Shown here: piece after piece, positions 1 to 12,017 of the stretch
How positions within the stretch are numbered: the first letter of the stretch is position 1
Layout of the letters: the number at the start of each line of letters is the position of its first letter
NCBI RefSeq assembly: GCF_021134715.1
Contig: NC_060023.1
Span: 1,178,001 to 1,242,000 of the forward strand
Source: Daphnia pulex
Taxonomy: Eukaryota; Arthropoda; Branchiopoda; Diplostraca; Daphniidae
Length of the DNA: 64,000 nt
Reading direction: 5' to 3'
The notes under the pieces: model-generated
Seen by the model: the letters and a program-made list of their open reading frames with translations, nothing else
What the model was told of the DNA's origin: nothing
The model's database searches: none
Translations under genes and position numbers: made by a program

Positions 1-3000
1 CTCCAAAAAGGTGAGAGGGTTTTTATTTGGGAAAAACCCAAAGCGAATTTAAAAAATAAACAAAACAAAACAAAAAGAAATGAATCTTCTTCGTATTATT
101 TCGTCGATATCTGGTTTAATTGACATAGAACTTGAAATATACAGCAGTCGTTCATTCTCTTTCGGAGTCGAGCATTCACGTCCAGTTCAATAATATCTCT
201 CGGCACTCGTCTCAACTTGGTTTCCCTGTGTCAACTAAATAATTTGACAGTTCCGATCGTTTCGTAATTGCATTGATAATAACGTCATCACGATTTTGCC
301 CATCATTTCTACCGAGTTGAAATTTTGCCAAAATGAGGGAATCCAAAGTTTCCGTCTGACCATTACAACTGGCCAAATACTCAAGATAATCACATCAACT
401 TTGATGGCGATATGAAAAAGCGAGTTGAAATCTCAAAGAAAAGAAAGCGTCATTTAGCAGAATTCGAGTCCGATTCCAGTTCCAGTGAATTTTGCCGACT
501 TGCCCATAGTTTTTCCCGACGAGTGATAGATGACTTTACAAGGTATTATGTGGGATGTGGGGAGAGAGAGAGAGGGAGAGAGCAGTCATACTGCTGGCAT
601 TATTGTACATTTGTTTTTTGTTGTTTCATTCATTCAAGTTCCCAGTTTTGAATATAATTCACAGTATGCGAATTAATGGCTTAGCCTTATATTCTCGACC
701 TTTTAAGGACCCACGTTAATAATTACAACAACAACAAAAAACCGTGTTCATTTCAAAGAACACGACGCTTTGTCTTAATTTCGGGGTTGGAAAAATTTGA
801 TTAAAAGGAGGAGGAGGAGGGTTACTATATTATAACATACTTTCTAAAACCCCCCCTCTTGCCATTTGAACGCAAGAGTCTGCTGGGGCTGGTGAATAAA
901 TTACACACCGATTCTTTTCTCGTGTGTGAACCTGTGATAAGAGATCAAATCTAATCTTAGATCTACGCAGTTTTTTTTTTGCTATCCCCCAACACCAGTC
1001 CCCGTCAAGGTCCCGTGATTTTCTTTGCAATACGTCTTGTATTATGCTGCTTTCATAATTTGGAATGGTTGATTTTCGGTTGGATGAACGCACGGCCAGG
1101 TAGGTGGTGGCGGTGTCCTGACCCAGGTGAGATTGCAGAAAAAAAAAAGGCTGTGCTGATAATAATGTGATTTTCTTTTATCCGGGCCAAGGTGATATTC
1201 AGCAGCGCTATTCTCTCGTTTTCAATCTCCCGCCCGCCCGGGAGTCATTTGTTTATTTCGTGTAGACTATTAAAAACATTTGATTTTGGCAACAGCCTAA
1301 ATCAAATAATCATATCTAGCTGCTAGATCGTTCTAACATGCTACGACTCTTTGATTGTGACTTTCTTTCAGTCGGCAACTTTGAACGAGTTCGGAGCCAA
1401 CCAACTCCGCTTCGTGAAATTTCAAATCAAGTAAGAAATAATTGACAACTTTTTGACAATTTAATGACACGGAAACGGATCCAGTTGACATCGTACCCCC
1501 AATTGTCCGCTGTATATCCGCATACCTGCAGCCAAAGCAGTTTGCAAATAAGTTCACTTGATTTGGTGTCTCAAAACAATTTGGCGGAGGGGGGCCATTG
1601 CTCCCTCTCTCTAAAAAAAAAGTCTCAAAACGAGTTTTCTCTTTTTGTAAGTCACCTGACACTTGAGCAAGCTCCAGCGCACTGGCAAGAGTCGACTTGT
1701 TTGACACGAGTCTATTTATCACGCCGAAAAAAAATGCCGCTTTCGTTTAGACTTTTTAGACGGGTTATTTTCGGTTTTGTTTCTTTACAAGCGCGTATAT
1801 ATGTTAAATCGTCTATTCAAAACATGTCACCAAAAGTTCCAGTTTCGGGAATCAACCCTCAAGTCCTTTTTCTCCGTCTTCCAATTCCCCCAAAATTAGC
1901 CTCAATTCCGTTAAGTTGAAATTTTAAAAAATCGTGGGACAAGTTCATCGACATTACCGTCCTTGAGTGACTTCGGGGGAAAACCTTTAATAGAAAATTA
2001 CATAACTATTAGGGCGGTCGAAATGAGATTTGGTCAGAGTGAAATTAGTAAAAGAATTGGACGGTATTTTTTGGAGAAAGCTAATAAGAACCGTGTCAGT
2101 GACACAAGACGCAGAATGACTATGCCTGGTTATCTTTTTATTCTCGTAATTTGATTCAATCAGCGTTGCAGTGACCAAATGTGCGTTCTCTGTGAATGGG
2201 AAAGCTTGTTTTTGACGTCGATCCGATTGCCAGCCAATTGGGTTTTCCCTAACACGTCTAAATCAATCGCAGGTCAACTGCGATTTTGAAAAGCCCGCTC
2301 TTTCTTGTTAGCGCGCCAGTCAAGGTTATTTCAAACGTACACAATTCGAGACTGGCATATGTAATCTCGTGTGTGTGTGTTGCTAAGGCAAGACACTGAA
2401 AACGGGTTCAGCAATCCCTCGGACTTGAATGAGACTTGAATGAGAATTTCTGAATTCGACCAAGTTGTTTTTCAAGGCAATCGTCTCCGTCCGTAGAATC
2501 TCGGCCGCTCACAATTTCCCAAGTCGGCGATTTCTCAACCGGTACACAGTCGTGGCCTGACACGGGATTTATGGGTGTTGACGGTGGGTATTTCCAATCC
2601 CAAAATGACGGGGGTAAACCAGACCGACATATACACAGGAAACTGGGTTTATGTATCTTTTTGGGCAGATTACCGTACCAGTCTGAGACACACAACAAAA
2701 CAGAATTGGAAAAAAAGTCAAAAGTTAACTAGTCAAAACCAAATTAAACTGGGGCGAAACTCTACGGATATGTGTGTCTTTTAAATTGCCTACTCACGAA
2801 CAACGGGATTGACGGGATCAAAGAGAGAGAGACAAGCAAATAGAATGTCTACTTTCCATAAAGAAAGAAAGTGGCAGTCGACTCAAGTTGCGGCGACAAG
2901 TTGTCGTATCCCCCCTTTAATTTTCTTTCTTTTTTTTAATAAAATAAAAAAATAAAACTATTACAGCAGTTTTTTTTTTTTACCTTTCAGAAAAAAATTT

Positions 3001-5215
3001 TGTTGAAAAATTCTTTCGGTGGCTATTGGTAACTGCCAACTTTTGCGGGCTGTGTTTGAGTTAGTGATAAAAAGGCTTGTGCACCATACAGTTTTCTCTG
3101 ACTAAATTCTAACTGTTCTACTGTTTTAGAAATGTTCAAGTACGAAAAGTGGAAAAATGAGCAAAGCTTTTCACGGATGGAATTTTGAACAAAAATAAAA
3201 TGTGTTCAGGATAAAAGTAATGGATGAGAGTAAGTAAAGTACGACAGTCCATTCTTGTCATAAAGTATGCTAAACAGTTATTTCTTTTCCGACAGCGCCA
3301 TTTGAATGCCAACAGCGCATAAGGGAGGAAAGCGTTCGTGATCAACTGCCAAACGTGTACACGTAATAGTTATGAGATAATAGGATTTCCCAATTGGGCA
3401 TTTCCGATCGTTGAAACGTCACGATGTCATTGACATAACTGTCGTGATATTGCTCCACTTACTTTCCTTTGACAAGGAGTGGAGGCGATATACCAGAGCT
3501 TCCGGATTAACCCCACAACAGGATCGTTCGAGTAGATTGTGCCAACAGTACGTCTCATTGGGTAAATTTGTTAGCATTGAGAATAAAGATTTAAATTCAA
3601 ATCGTCAATTCATTGATTTAAAAGAAAAATTAATATTTAAGTTCAAAAGTTAAATCGACTGTAATTAAATTTTTAAAAATTCAGATGCTGGAAATGATTT
3701 AGTGCGGAGGTATCCAGCGGAGTCGACAGAATTTCCTTCCTGCAATTCTCGCAAGTGATGGATAATCGCTTCTAATCTGTCCCATTCACGTTAACTTTCA
3801 CGGAAGTAATAACATAACACCCCAATAAAAAAGTAATTCAGTTCTTCAATTGTGATGTGAAACTATTGTTGGTCTTTTGGTCGACTGATTTTATAATTTA
3901 CTGAAGTGTTTTATTACTAAAACCAAAATTACAAGTTTACGACCCTGATAAAGACAATGTCATTCCCTCAACATGTTACCTAAGAAGTGTACAAGACTGG
4001 CAGGTAAAAATCTTCAAGTTTAAAAGAAAGAATGAATCTTTGACATTGAAATTTTAATTTCCAGGTCATAAAATTCCTTTGATTACGCAGTCAAATTACC
4101 TTGTCAAGTAAAGCTCATTCACCACCACAAAATGAATTAACATGGTCAATTCAATTCAGTTTCGTGTACCTGAACTCAGTCGTTGAATTGTTTAAAAATA
4201 CTCTCCCATTTTGGAACTTGAATGACAAATAATTAAAAATCCCGTGGACAAATCACTAATAGGTAATTTAGTAAAAATTGAGAAGAGAAGAAGTGAAATA
4301 AAATGGGAATGAAATAAAAATGGTTATCGTTAACCCCCCACACTTTCTCCTCTGAGTGTGACAGACCAAACATATTCCCCCCACCCCAACAAGTTCTTTT
4401 CAATCACAAAAATTGTTTCGACAGTCAAAATCAATTAAACAATGTCCATCATCCAAAGTTTACAAGTCTAAACAAATCGTTTCCACTTTCTACAAGAGAG
4501 AGAAAGTGACTCGGGCGCTATGGGTGGGGTGTGGCATTGGATCTAATAATGTGACGACACGTTTTTCATCGTATATAGTTGATTGGCGTGGACATGTATA
4601 AACTTATCAGGAGTTAGTAGGTAGCGAATAGATTTGAACTTACAAAACAGCTCTCTCTTTACGTCAAATTCCGTTTCTGGATTGTTCCACACACGATTGG
4701 GCTAGTCGGGCCAACCGAACATTTGATAGTCGGCCGACATTTTGATTGTTTGACGTCACTGCACCGAATCAGGGACAAAAAACAGCAGAGCCTGTTCCGT
4801 AGATGAAAGTGCCAATGCCGATCAAGGCCGAAAGTCTATAATAAAACAAACAAACAAAACAACTCAAGATCATTCGGGATAATAAAATCGTAAAACTTGT
4901 TTGGCAAACCACGTTGTCGCCTTGGGAAATTTTACGAACACACCTTTAGCGACTGCTGCTGATAGTTGGTCATTCTTCCGCTAGATGGCACCCGATTAAC
5001 CGATTCATTTATTCAAATTGATTGCCTGGCCTGTTTTTGTATTTAAACCTTATTAATGAGATATAGCCAATTATACAAATTACACCTACATAAAGTGCTG
5101 GCGGATAAAAATGAACAAACCAACCAAACATCAAAAAGAACAAGAAAACAAGTTAATCATGGGCTTAATAATTAATGAATTCAAACGGGACGAAAACACA
5201 GAAATTGATGATTTT
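1..5215. other. Gene-poor 5' flank
   Basis: No open frame here has a convincing splice context, domain or composition. The short ORFs are lysine/serine-rich products of AT-rich DNA. A purine (GA)n microsatellite lies near 560-585 and a short (GT)n run near 2370. Distal regulatory DNA or non-coding exons of a gene outside the window could be present, but I cannot support any. Confidence 0.5.
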
Positions 5216-6354
5216 TTAAACGGGACATTGTTGATTTTGTCCTCGGAAGCTTCCCAGTGGACACTTGGTGCGCAGCTGGACTAGCGGTTTCGGTCTGGGC
5301 GGGAGGACGCAGTCCAGGGCTCCCGGAAAGTTGCGTCCCAACACTTGCCCTTCGGCGCAGGGTCCTCGGACTCCCAGTTGGAAGCACTGGGGTTTGGCAA
5401 CCAGAGGATCTTGACTCCAGTAGACGTGCTGGCCGTCGGCCGGGCAGTCGACGGGCACCTGCTCGCAAACGATTTTGCCTTCGGCGGACATGAACAACCA
5501 GGAGCCGTTTTGGCAGGGTCCCTGCTGGTTCAGCGGGTGGCACAGGCCGTCCACTTCGGTGAAGACCAACTGGCGTTCGTCGTCCATGCAGTCGCAGACG
5601 GCCCGGTTGTCCATCCCGTCGTAGAGGAGCATGTCTTTCTTGGAGGCGCAGGGATTGAGTTCAACCTCGGTCGATTCGACGATGACGCAACGTTTGGTTG
5701 GCGCGAAATACGATTCATCCGATGATGGACATTTGCGAGTTCTGAATCAAATTGAATTTTCATTTGGGAACGACTTGAATGAATTAAAATTGATGAAATA
5801 ATTACCCGGTCTTGAATCGCATCCGGGAGACGTCGCGTTTAAGTCCAGTGCGGATCCAGTGCTCTCGTTCCAGGGCTTCCGTGTCGTTGGCCAGGAGAAT
5901 TTGGTAATAGATTTTATCGCTGACGGCCACCAATTTCGGCCAGACTTTGTTGTTCAACTTGAAAAGGGACGACTGGACGTCGAGGAAATCGTTTTCGAAA
6001 ATATCCTCTTCAATGTCACGCTCCAGCTCGCCCAGGTCTCTCATCAATTTGGTTCGAATCTGCTCCAGGGTCAGCGGCACCTGGACCTCTTCGGACGAAT
6101 CGACGTCAAAAACTTCGAGGCTAATCGGATCGAAATCTTCGACCGAAAAAAGATCGGCCATCAACGGTCTGTTAATCAACACTGGGCCGTCGACCGGTGC
6201 CTGAGGCTGGAACCTGTATATTTAAATCATTAATTAAATAACTCAATGACAATTAAAATTAAATGTTATGTCAATATTCTTACGGTAATTGAGGTGCTCC
6301 GGAGCAGAGCGAAAATGAAATGGCGATGGCCGACAAGAGTAGAAAGAATGTCAT
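5216..6354 (-). CDS. Secreted Cys-rich protein, DUF4789-like (paralogue A)
   Basis: Three exons: 6284-6354, 5806-6213 and 5216-5741. They join in frame through GT-AG introns, both in phase 2, to give 334 residues. The start is the ATG opening a clear signal peptide (MTFFLLLSAIAISFSLCSG). Residues about 24-160 are acidic and alpha-helical-looking, with a VWPKL motif. Residues 160-334 are Cys-rich, with two GPC motifs (QQGPCQNGSWL and VRGPCAEGQVL), a DCPADGQHVYW segment and a CPLGSF...C end. The GPC/Cys layout resembles the arthropod DUF4789 family; this is from memory and was not searched. The function is unknown and extracellular location is inferred from the signal peptide. A paralogue with the same layout lies at 13571-14780. 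It has an extra intron before the first GPC motif, which this gene lacks. Confidence 0.85.
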
Positions 6355-6410
6355 CTTGACTTGGAGACTGTCGATTGCAGTTTGAGTTGAGTTTGGACTT
6401 TGCGCGGGTC

Positions 6411-6418
6411 TTTTAAAG
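6411..6418 (-). promoter_or_regulatory. TATA-type box for the 5.2-6.35 kb gene
   Basis: CTTTAAAA on the minus strand lies 57 bp upstream of the ATG. This is a reasonable distance for a short 5' UTR. It resembles the CTTTAAAAAGG boxes of the neighbouring secreted-protein genes. Confidence 0.5.
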
Positions 6419-8170
6419 CTCCAGCTAAGGCGACCGCAAATGCGGAGCGCGTAGAATATACAGGAAGTGCGCTGGGCGCCGAGCGGTGCAATGAACTTGC
6501 GCAATTCATCGGGAAAAACAATACAAAAACAGCTGATAAAAGCTTGAACAGAGAAGAGTTGACACGGATGAAGGAAAATCCCAAAGCCTCCAGCTGTTTG
6601 ATGAGTATATATGGGCATTTGGCTGGAAGGAGTCGATGACTATGTATATATCTAAATAATACTATACTATATCCATCTATACTATCATCGTGATGTTATT
6701 GGGCTGGAATGAATAACAATTGGTCATTCATCCGGGTTACTGCAGGTTGTTGCACGCCGATCCAGTTCTGTTCCAACCGGTTCATCTTATTCTCTTTTTC
6801 TGCGTATATTCAATCAAGTGACACACACGGACGGACCCCAATTGTACACAACTGACTCATCGCCATTTTGTTATTTTAAGCAACTTTGATTTAAATAAAA
6901 TTTGTTTTTAAAAATTGCTTTGTAGGACCTTCAGACAAAACGCATTTACCGCGCGTATAGCTACGGACTCCGGAACGATTGTGTCTAATTGAATCGCTCT
7001 TAATTGTTTCTCGACCGCAAATCTATTAAAAAAATCAAAAGACGTAACGAAAAGAAAAGTTTGGCGGTTGTATAAGTATACACAGCAGCAGAGTTAAGCA
7101 ATTAAAATTCATTCCGGGCTATGATATAAAATGCGATCAAGGATGTGGCCCATATATCCATATAGGAATCAACGCTAAGATAGCTTCCGGGCAATTTTGC
7201 GGTCTCCATAATAGTTCCCCCGCTAAATTTGACGCGACTAAATATTACAAGAAATTTAGAACAATGTCGATAAATACAATCGAAATCGTGGAAATGGCCT
7301 CGTCTGGCTTATAAATGTTGTAAAAAAAAAATGAATCAATTGAAAATATACCCGCCAAAAAACAAAAGGTAGTTTTTCGAACTTTTCGCATCAGCTGTTT
7401 TGCGGTGAGTCTGCAAATGACCGCAGCAATGCCATACCGATACATCCGCGTCCAATTCCAATACAATTCTGTATGCCCGTGTTGAAATTGTTTTTTTGCG
7501 TCATTTCCATTCAGGGATGACGAACGAACTTGAAAAGGAAAAATAAAAACGGAAACCAACTGGCGAATAACAGAACAATAAAGGCGTGTTGATGACTTGA
7601 TGGCGAACGACGAACCATGTTTCCCGTTTGATTGTCCGCCATCACGTTATTCATCGGTGCAATAGGGAAATTCGATTTCTCCACAGTTGATGAAATTATT
7701 ATATGAACTCTAAAAGGAATTAAATTAAATGTGCTGCGCTTTTACCACCAATACTAGTTTATAAGAGAGTTGGACGAGTAAAAGTTTTGGGTAAAAGTTG
7801 AAACCTCTCAGCCAGGTGCTTTCTCTTATATTATTCGTGTTATCGTAATTTGCATATTATCTTAGCACCCCATTTGTTTTCATCATTGGGTGAGTTAAAT
7901 TTAGATTTTCAAATGATTACCGCGGGATGCAGTTCAGCTTAATTAGGAAATTGAAATCGTCCGTGTTACACTGGAAATTAATTTTTATTGACATCAAGTC
8001 CAACTGAAATTTTAAAATTGTAACAATAATTTTTGCGATAGAATCATTTCAGTTCCTAATATAACCACTGAGATTAATACGTATATTATGATTAGGTGTA
8101 CCAAAATCAATTTGAATAATTGTGTCACATACTGTTTAGCCTTTTTCTCATTTTGAATTGGAATTGTTTT
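6419..8170. other. Intergenic, no gene seen
   Basis: This is AT-rich DNA with no frame showing domain-like composition or paired splice sites. The 3' end of the 8.2 kb gene bounds it on the right. Confidence 0.5.
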
Positions 8171-8629
8171 TCAGACTTCGGCTGAAAGTCCTTCCGCCTC
8201 TTCCGCTTCCTCCGCTTCCTCCACTTTAGCCGCTTTTTTTGGCTTGGCTTCCTCCTGTTTCACGGGAGCTGCTTCTTCGACTTTCTTCTCTTTGGGAGCT
8301 TCTTCTGCAGCCGTTTCAACCGGAAGCGTTCCAAAATCGATAGCCGCTTCGGTTTTCTCCTCTTTCTTGGCCTCTTCCGGAGCCGCTTCCGCTTTTTCTT
8401 CCTTTTTGCCCTCAGGAGCGGCTTCAACTATTTCTTCCGCCGGTGCTTCCGTTCGATTGCGTAATCGACGAGCTCTAAACCTAATTTTAAATACAATTAT
8501 AATATACAATTATAAAAATTTTTAAAATGATAGATGATAGAAAAACCTGGGCCAACTGGGTGCGGAATCGGTGACCGAAATGCAGACGACGGCAGCCACC
8601 AGGAGCAAAGTCAGGAGCGACAATTTCAT
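8171..8629 (-). CDS. Small secreted Lys/Glu/Ala-rich protein
   Basis: Two exons (8547-8629 and 8171-8480) join in phase 2 to give 130 residues. Exon 1 encodes a signal peptide (MKLSLLTLLLVAAVVC) followed by DSAPSWPR. Exon 2 opens with a basic stretch containing RARRLR, a plausible furin-type site. It then runs as low-complexity sequence rich in Glu, Ala, Lys and Pro, with EEAKKEEK-like repeats, and no cysteine follows the signal. It is very close in design to exons 1-2 of the 9.7-11.9 kb gene: APSWPR against APTFPR, the same phase, then basic followed by acidic sequence. No enzymatic domain is visible. A secreted structural or matrix role is plausible but is only inference. Confidence 0.8.
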
Positions 8630-8700
8630 CTTGCTGTGTGCTGTCTGCTGTCCGCAATCGGTTGGACTTGAATGTGACGATCGACACAAAGATGACGGCC

Positions 8701-8711
8701 TTTTTATATAA
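8701..8711 (-). promoter_or_regulatory. TATA box for the 8.2-8.6 kb gene
   Basis: TTATATAAAAA on the minus strand lies about 72 bp upstream of the ATG at 8629. Confidence 0.6.
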
Positions 8712-9679
8712 TGCCAATGATGCCAAAGTTTCTTTTGGGAATCGACAGGTACTACTAGTACGTGACGTCGATTATTTCAGCTCCTGTCAACAAGTTGGAC
8801 AATCATTATCCGCCAACGGAATACAACCAGCAGCAAACCTTATATTCTTGTTGCACTTTAGAAAATGTTGAAGCCATTCCGGTCCTCGGAGCAGCTTTCG
8901 TTAGCCGAGTTTCCATTTCGAACCATTTGGGCAAATTAGGGAAATTATATTTAAACTTAAAAAAAAAGAATTGCTTATTTACCGGATTCGTTCGTGATGG
9001 AATTCAAACTTTCAACGTCAGTGATAGTGCAATACCATGACGCAAGGGGAGAGTCTAAATCATTTCCAAAAGTACATTATATAAAGGTTATGCTGTATTC
9101 TATTTAGAAAGGGTATTTGAGATAGTTGCTTTCACGTTTAGCTGCTGCTGTTGTTGGAACGGGTTATTTTACTTTTGGAAATTTTCGATTGGAATTGGTG
9201 AAAGTGAAAAATCTCGGAAATGTTTGACGTGCCTATCCGTCGCTTGTCATTTTGATTCCACGATTTCTCTTGTGCAATCCAACTAAATAGGCGTGGTCAA
9301 TAATCTGACGAAATGAAAAAGAGTCAAAGTTTAGATGCAGACGCTGCCGTGTATTTGACACTTGGATTTTTGAGAGACAATCAACAAAGTGCATGTAGGA
9401 CTTGAGCAGGTCGACACATTCATGTAATTGTCTAATTTGATATAGAAGATTTGTTGCGTGATTGATATAATATGTCTATATATTAGCATCCGGAAAGGGA
9501 GAGGAAAAAGCGGATGAAGATGATTGGGGGGGGGGGGGGGTCCGTTCCGGATGCTACAATTTCTTGATAGAGATTTCGTATTTAAACGCTATTGTTATGT
9601 CATATAGTTTGAGCTATATAAAAGAGGAATTAGAAAGAATGGATATCAAAAGCGGATGTTGAGATTGACAGCCGTTGTT
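8712..9679. other. Intergenic with poly-G tract
   Basis: No gene is seen. A run of 15 G occupies 9526-9540. Confidence 0.5.
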
Positions 9680-11883
9680 TTACTCTTCTTCTTCGGCGCT
9701 TCCGGATCCAGCACCGTCTCCTCCTCCGCTCTTGCCGCCTTCTTTACCTTCCTTTTCACCTTTACCTTCTTTACCTTCCTTTTCTCCTTTGCCTCCTTTT
9801 CCTTCTTTCTCTCCTTTAGCTCCTTTTCCTTCTTTTTCACCTTTTCCTTCCTTTTCTCCTTTGCCTTTTCCGTATTTGCCTTTGGCGCCTTTTTCTTCTT
9901 TGTCTCCTTTACCGGCTCCTTTGCCGTATCCTTTGTCTCCTTTGGCTCCTTTGCCGGCTCCTTCGGCGCTGACTCCTCCAGCATTGCCTCCTTCGTTCTC
10001 TTCCGCTTCGTATCCGCCCTCGGCTTCGACTTCCTGCCCTTCAAGTTCGGCTTCTTCGGCTTCGTATCCTTCAGTTCCGGTTTCTTCGGCTTCCACTTCC
10101 GTTTCGGTGCCGTAGGACTCGGTGGCGTAAGCCTCGGCTTCCGATTCGGATGCTCCGTAAGACTCTGAGACTTCCGCGTAGGCGGATGTGGTGGGTTCAG
10201 GAGCTACGACGTAAGCGGAAGTTGAGGATTCGATGACGACGACAGGAGCCCCGGTTGGTTTGGCGATGGGGATAATTTCAGGAGCGTAAGTGACGGGGAG
10301 CGGCTGGATTTCGGGTTGGGGCAATACTGGGGCGCCAGTGGGTCTGGGGATGGGGATGATGACTTCCAGAAGAACTGGAGCGACGTAAGGAGCCTCAGTG
10401 GTCGGGTAGAAAATGGTAGGAGCAACTGGAGCCACTGGGACGACTGGAACTGGAACGATTGGGTCAACTGGGACGAATGGAACGATGGCAGTTGGAAAGA
10501 CGGGGGCAATCACAGCCGGACTGGTTGAGGCGGAAGAAGCTCCGGCGGATGCGGAAACGCCAGATCCATCGGTGCTGGAAGCGCTAGCGCCGGCAGCAGC
10601 TCCGCCAGCGATGGGGAAAATTTCCACCGGAATGACATCCTTGGGCAGGGTCTCGTGGGTGTGTCCGGAGATGTCGACCACCTCGAAAACGGCCAAATCT
10701 TCCGGAATATCATCAGGGGAAACTCCGTCCAAGTCGTGAACTTCAAAGACTTCGACTCCGTGATGGTCGTCTTGGTGACCGGAATTGCTGGTGGTGGCTA
10801 CTCCAGCCGAGGCGGAAACGGGAGCTCCGGTGCCGCTGGCGACGGAAGCAGTAGCTCCGACGATCGGAGTAATTTCCACCGGAATGACGTCAGCCGGAAG
10901 GGTTTCGTGGGTGTGTCCGGAGATGTCGACCACCTCGAAGGGAGCAACGTCCTTGGGGACGCTGTCGTGAGCCACTCCGGTCAAGTCGTGAACCTCGAAG
11001 ACCTGACTGACTACGGCCGGAGTGATTTCCACCGGAATAACGTCAGCCGGAAGGGTCTCGTGAGTGTGTCCGGAAATGTCGACCACCTCGAAGGGAACAA
11101 TGTCCTGGGGGACGCTGTCGTGAGCCACTCCGGTCAAATCGTGAACCTCAAAGACTTGACCGACAACCGGAGCGACTACGGCCGGAGTGGCAGCAGACGA
11201 CGTCAGGGTCGGCGAACGTTTTCGGGCGTCGCTGATGTCGGCGTGAGCTTCAGCCGTGGCCACAGGGTGGACACCGTCGATGCTGACGGCCTGTTGCTTG
11301 AAGAAGGTCAAAGACTTCCATGATTGGTGCCTGGGAATTCATTAATTAATTAATTATTTAAAAATTTAAAATGAATGAATTGATTGATTTGAAATTTTTA
11401 AATACTTGGGGAAATCGTTGCGCTTTCTGCGCTCGGCACCTTCACCTTCTTCAGCTTCGGCTTCTTCGGCTTCGGCTTCTTCTTGTTTACCCTTACCCTT
11501 GCCACCCTCTTCGGCCTTTTTGCCACCCCCACCCTCGGCCTTCTTCTCCTCCTTCTTGGGGGCCGCTTCGGCCTCCTTTTTGGGCTCCTCCTTCTTGACT
11601 TCTTCCGTCTTGGGAGCGGCTTCAGCCACCTGAGCCCTACCACCGCGGTTCCTCCTTTAGTTTGAATGGTTTTAATTATTAATTGAATTAACTTTGACCA
11701 AATTTTTAATCCAATTAAATTGAAATGAATCGGGGAAAATGTTTTAATTGAATTAACTTTGACCAAATGTATAATCCAATTAAATGAATGGGAAAAATGA
11801 GGTTCAAACCTGGGGAACGTTGGCGCCGAGTGGACGCAGACGACGGCGACGATGAGGAACAATGCGAGCAAAGAGAATTTCAT
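9680..11883 (-). CDS. Secreted repeat protein with EVHDL/EVVDISGH repeats and Lys/Gly/Glu-rich tail
   Basis: Three exons (11810-11883, 11406-11654 and 9680-11330), with both introns in phase 2, sum to 1974 bp and 657 residues. Exon 1 is a signal peptide (MKFSLLALFLIVAVVCVHSA) ending APTFPR. Exon 2 is Lys/Glu/Ala/Gly-rich and ends with an ERRKR furin-type site. Exon 3 carries three 46-residue repeats with VFEVHDL and FEVVDISGHTHETLP motifs, then a Pro/Val/Ile-rich stretch, then an acidic Tyr/Ser/Glu region. The tail is GKGAKGDKGYGKG-like, with GEKEGK repeats ending in EEEE. If intron 2 is retained, reading on in exon 2 stops at 11366-11368, so a short isoform ending after RRKR is possible. The signal exon resembles that of the 8.2 kb gene. 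No known domain is recognised. Confidence 0.78.
10611..11155 (-). repeat. Three 46-residue tandem protein repeats
   Basis: This is the coding repeat inside the 9.7-11.9 kb gene. Each unit runs VFEVHDL(T/D)GV, then a D-x2-P spacer, then FEVVDISGHTHETLP(A/K)DVIPVEI. Units 1 and 2 are nearly identical and close together. Unit 3 is more diverged and is separated by a Ser/Ala/Gly-rich linker with a DDHHG motif. The invariant His and Asp residues could bind metal, but this is only inference. Confidence 0.85.
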
Positions 11884-12009
11884 CTTGCGATTGAATAAAT
11901 TAAAACTGTATTTTAAATAATATTGTTGTTCTTGTTGTTGTAGTTGATGTACGTCTGTCTTGCTCTGAGTTGGCCGACTGAATGTGACTCTCGACCCAAC
12001 ACGCCGCCC

Positions 12010-12017
12010 TTTTTAAA
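12010..12017 (-). promoter_or_regulatory. TATA-type box for the 9.7-11.9 kb gene
   Basis: TTTAAAAA on the minus strand, in the context CCTTTAAAAAGGGCGG, lies 127 bp upstream of the ATG. The same core with flanking GGCGG is used by the three tandem proprotein genes to the right. Confidence 0.55.

Noticed and set aside
1333..1919. Overlapping 129- and 151-codon ORFs on both strands
   Set aside because: No signal peptide, domain, splice partners or composition typical of the real genes here.
5181..5725. Overlapping ORFs in other frames of the 5.2 kb gene
   Set aside because: Shadows of the Cys-rich reading frame, which has homology to the 13.6 kb paralogue.
9526..9540. Poly-G run as a possible G-quadruplex
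   Set aside because: A single homopolymer in a gene-free region; length may also be a sequencing artefact.
9656..11323. Long plus-strand and shifted-frame ORFs over the repeat protein (170, 146 and 222 codons) and a Lys-rich minus ORF at 9646-10044
   Set aside because: Off-frame readings of low-complexity codons. Only the 9680-11330 frame joins the signal exon in phase.
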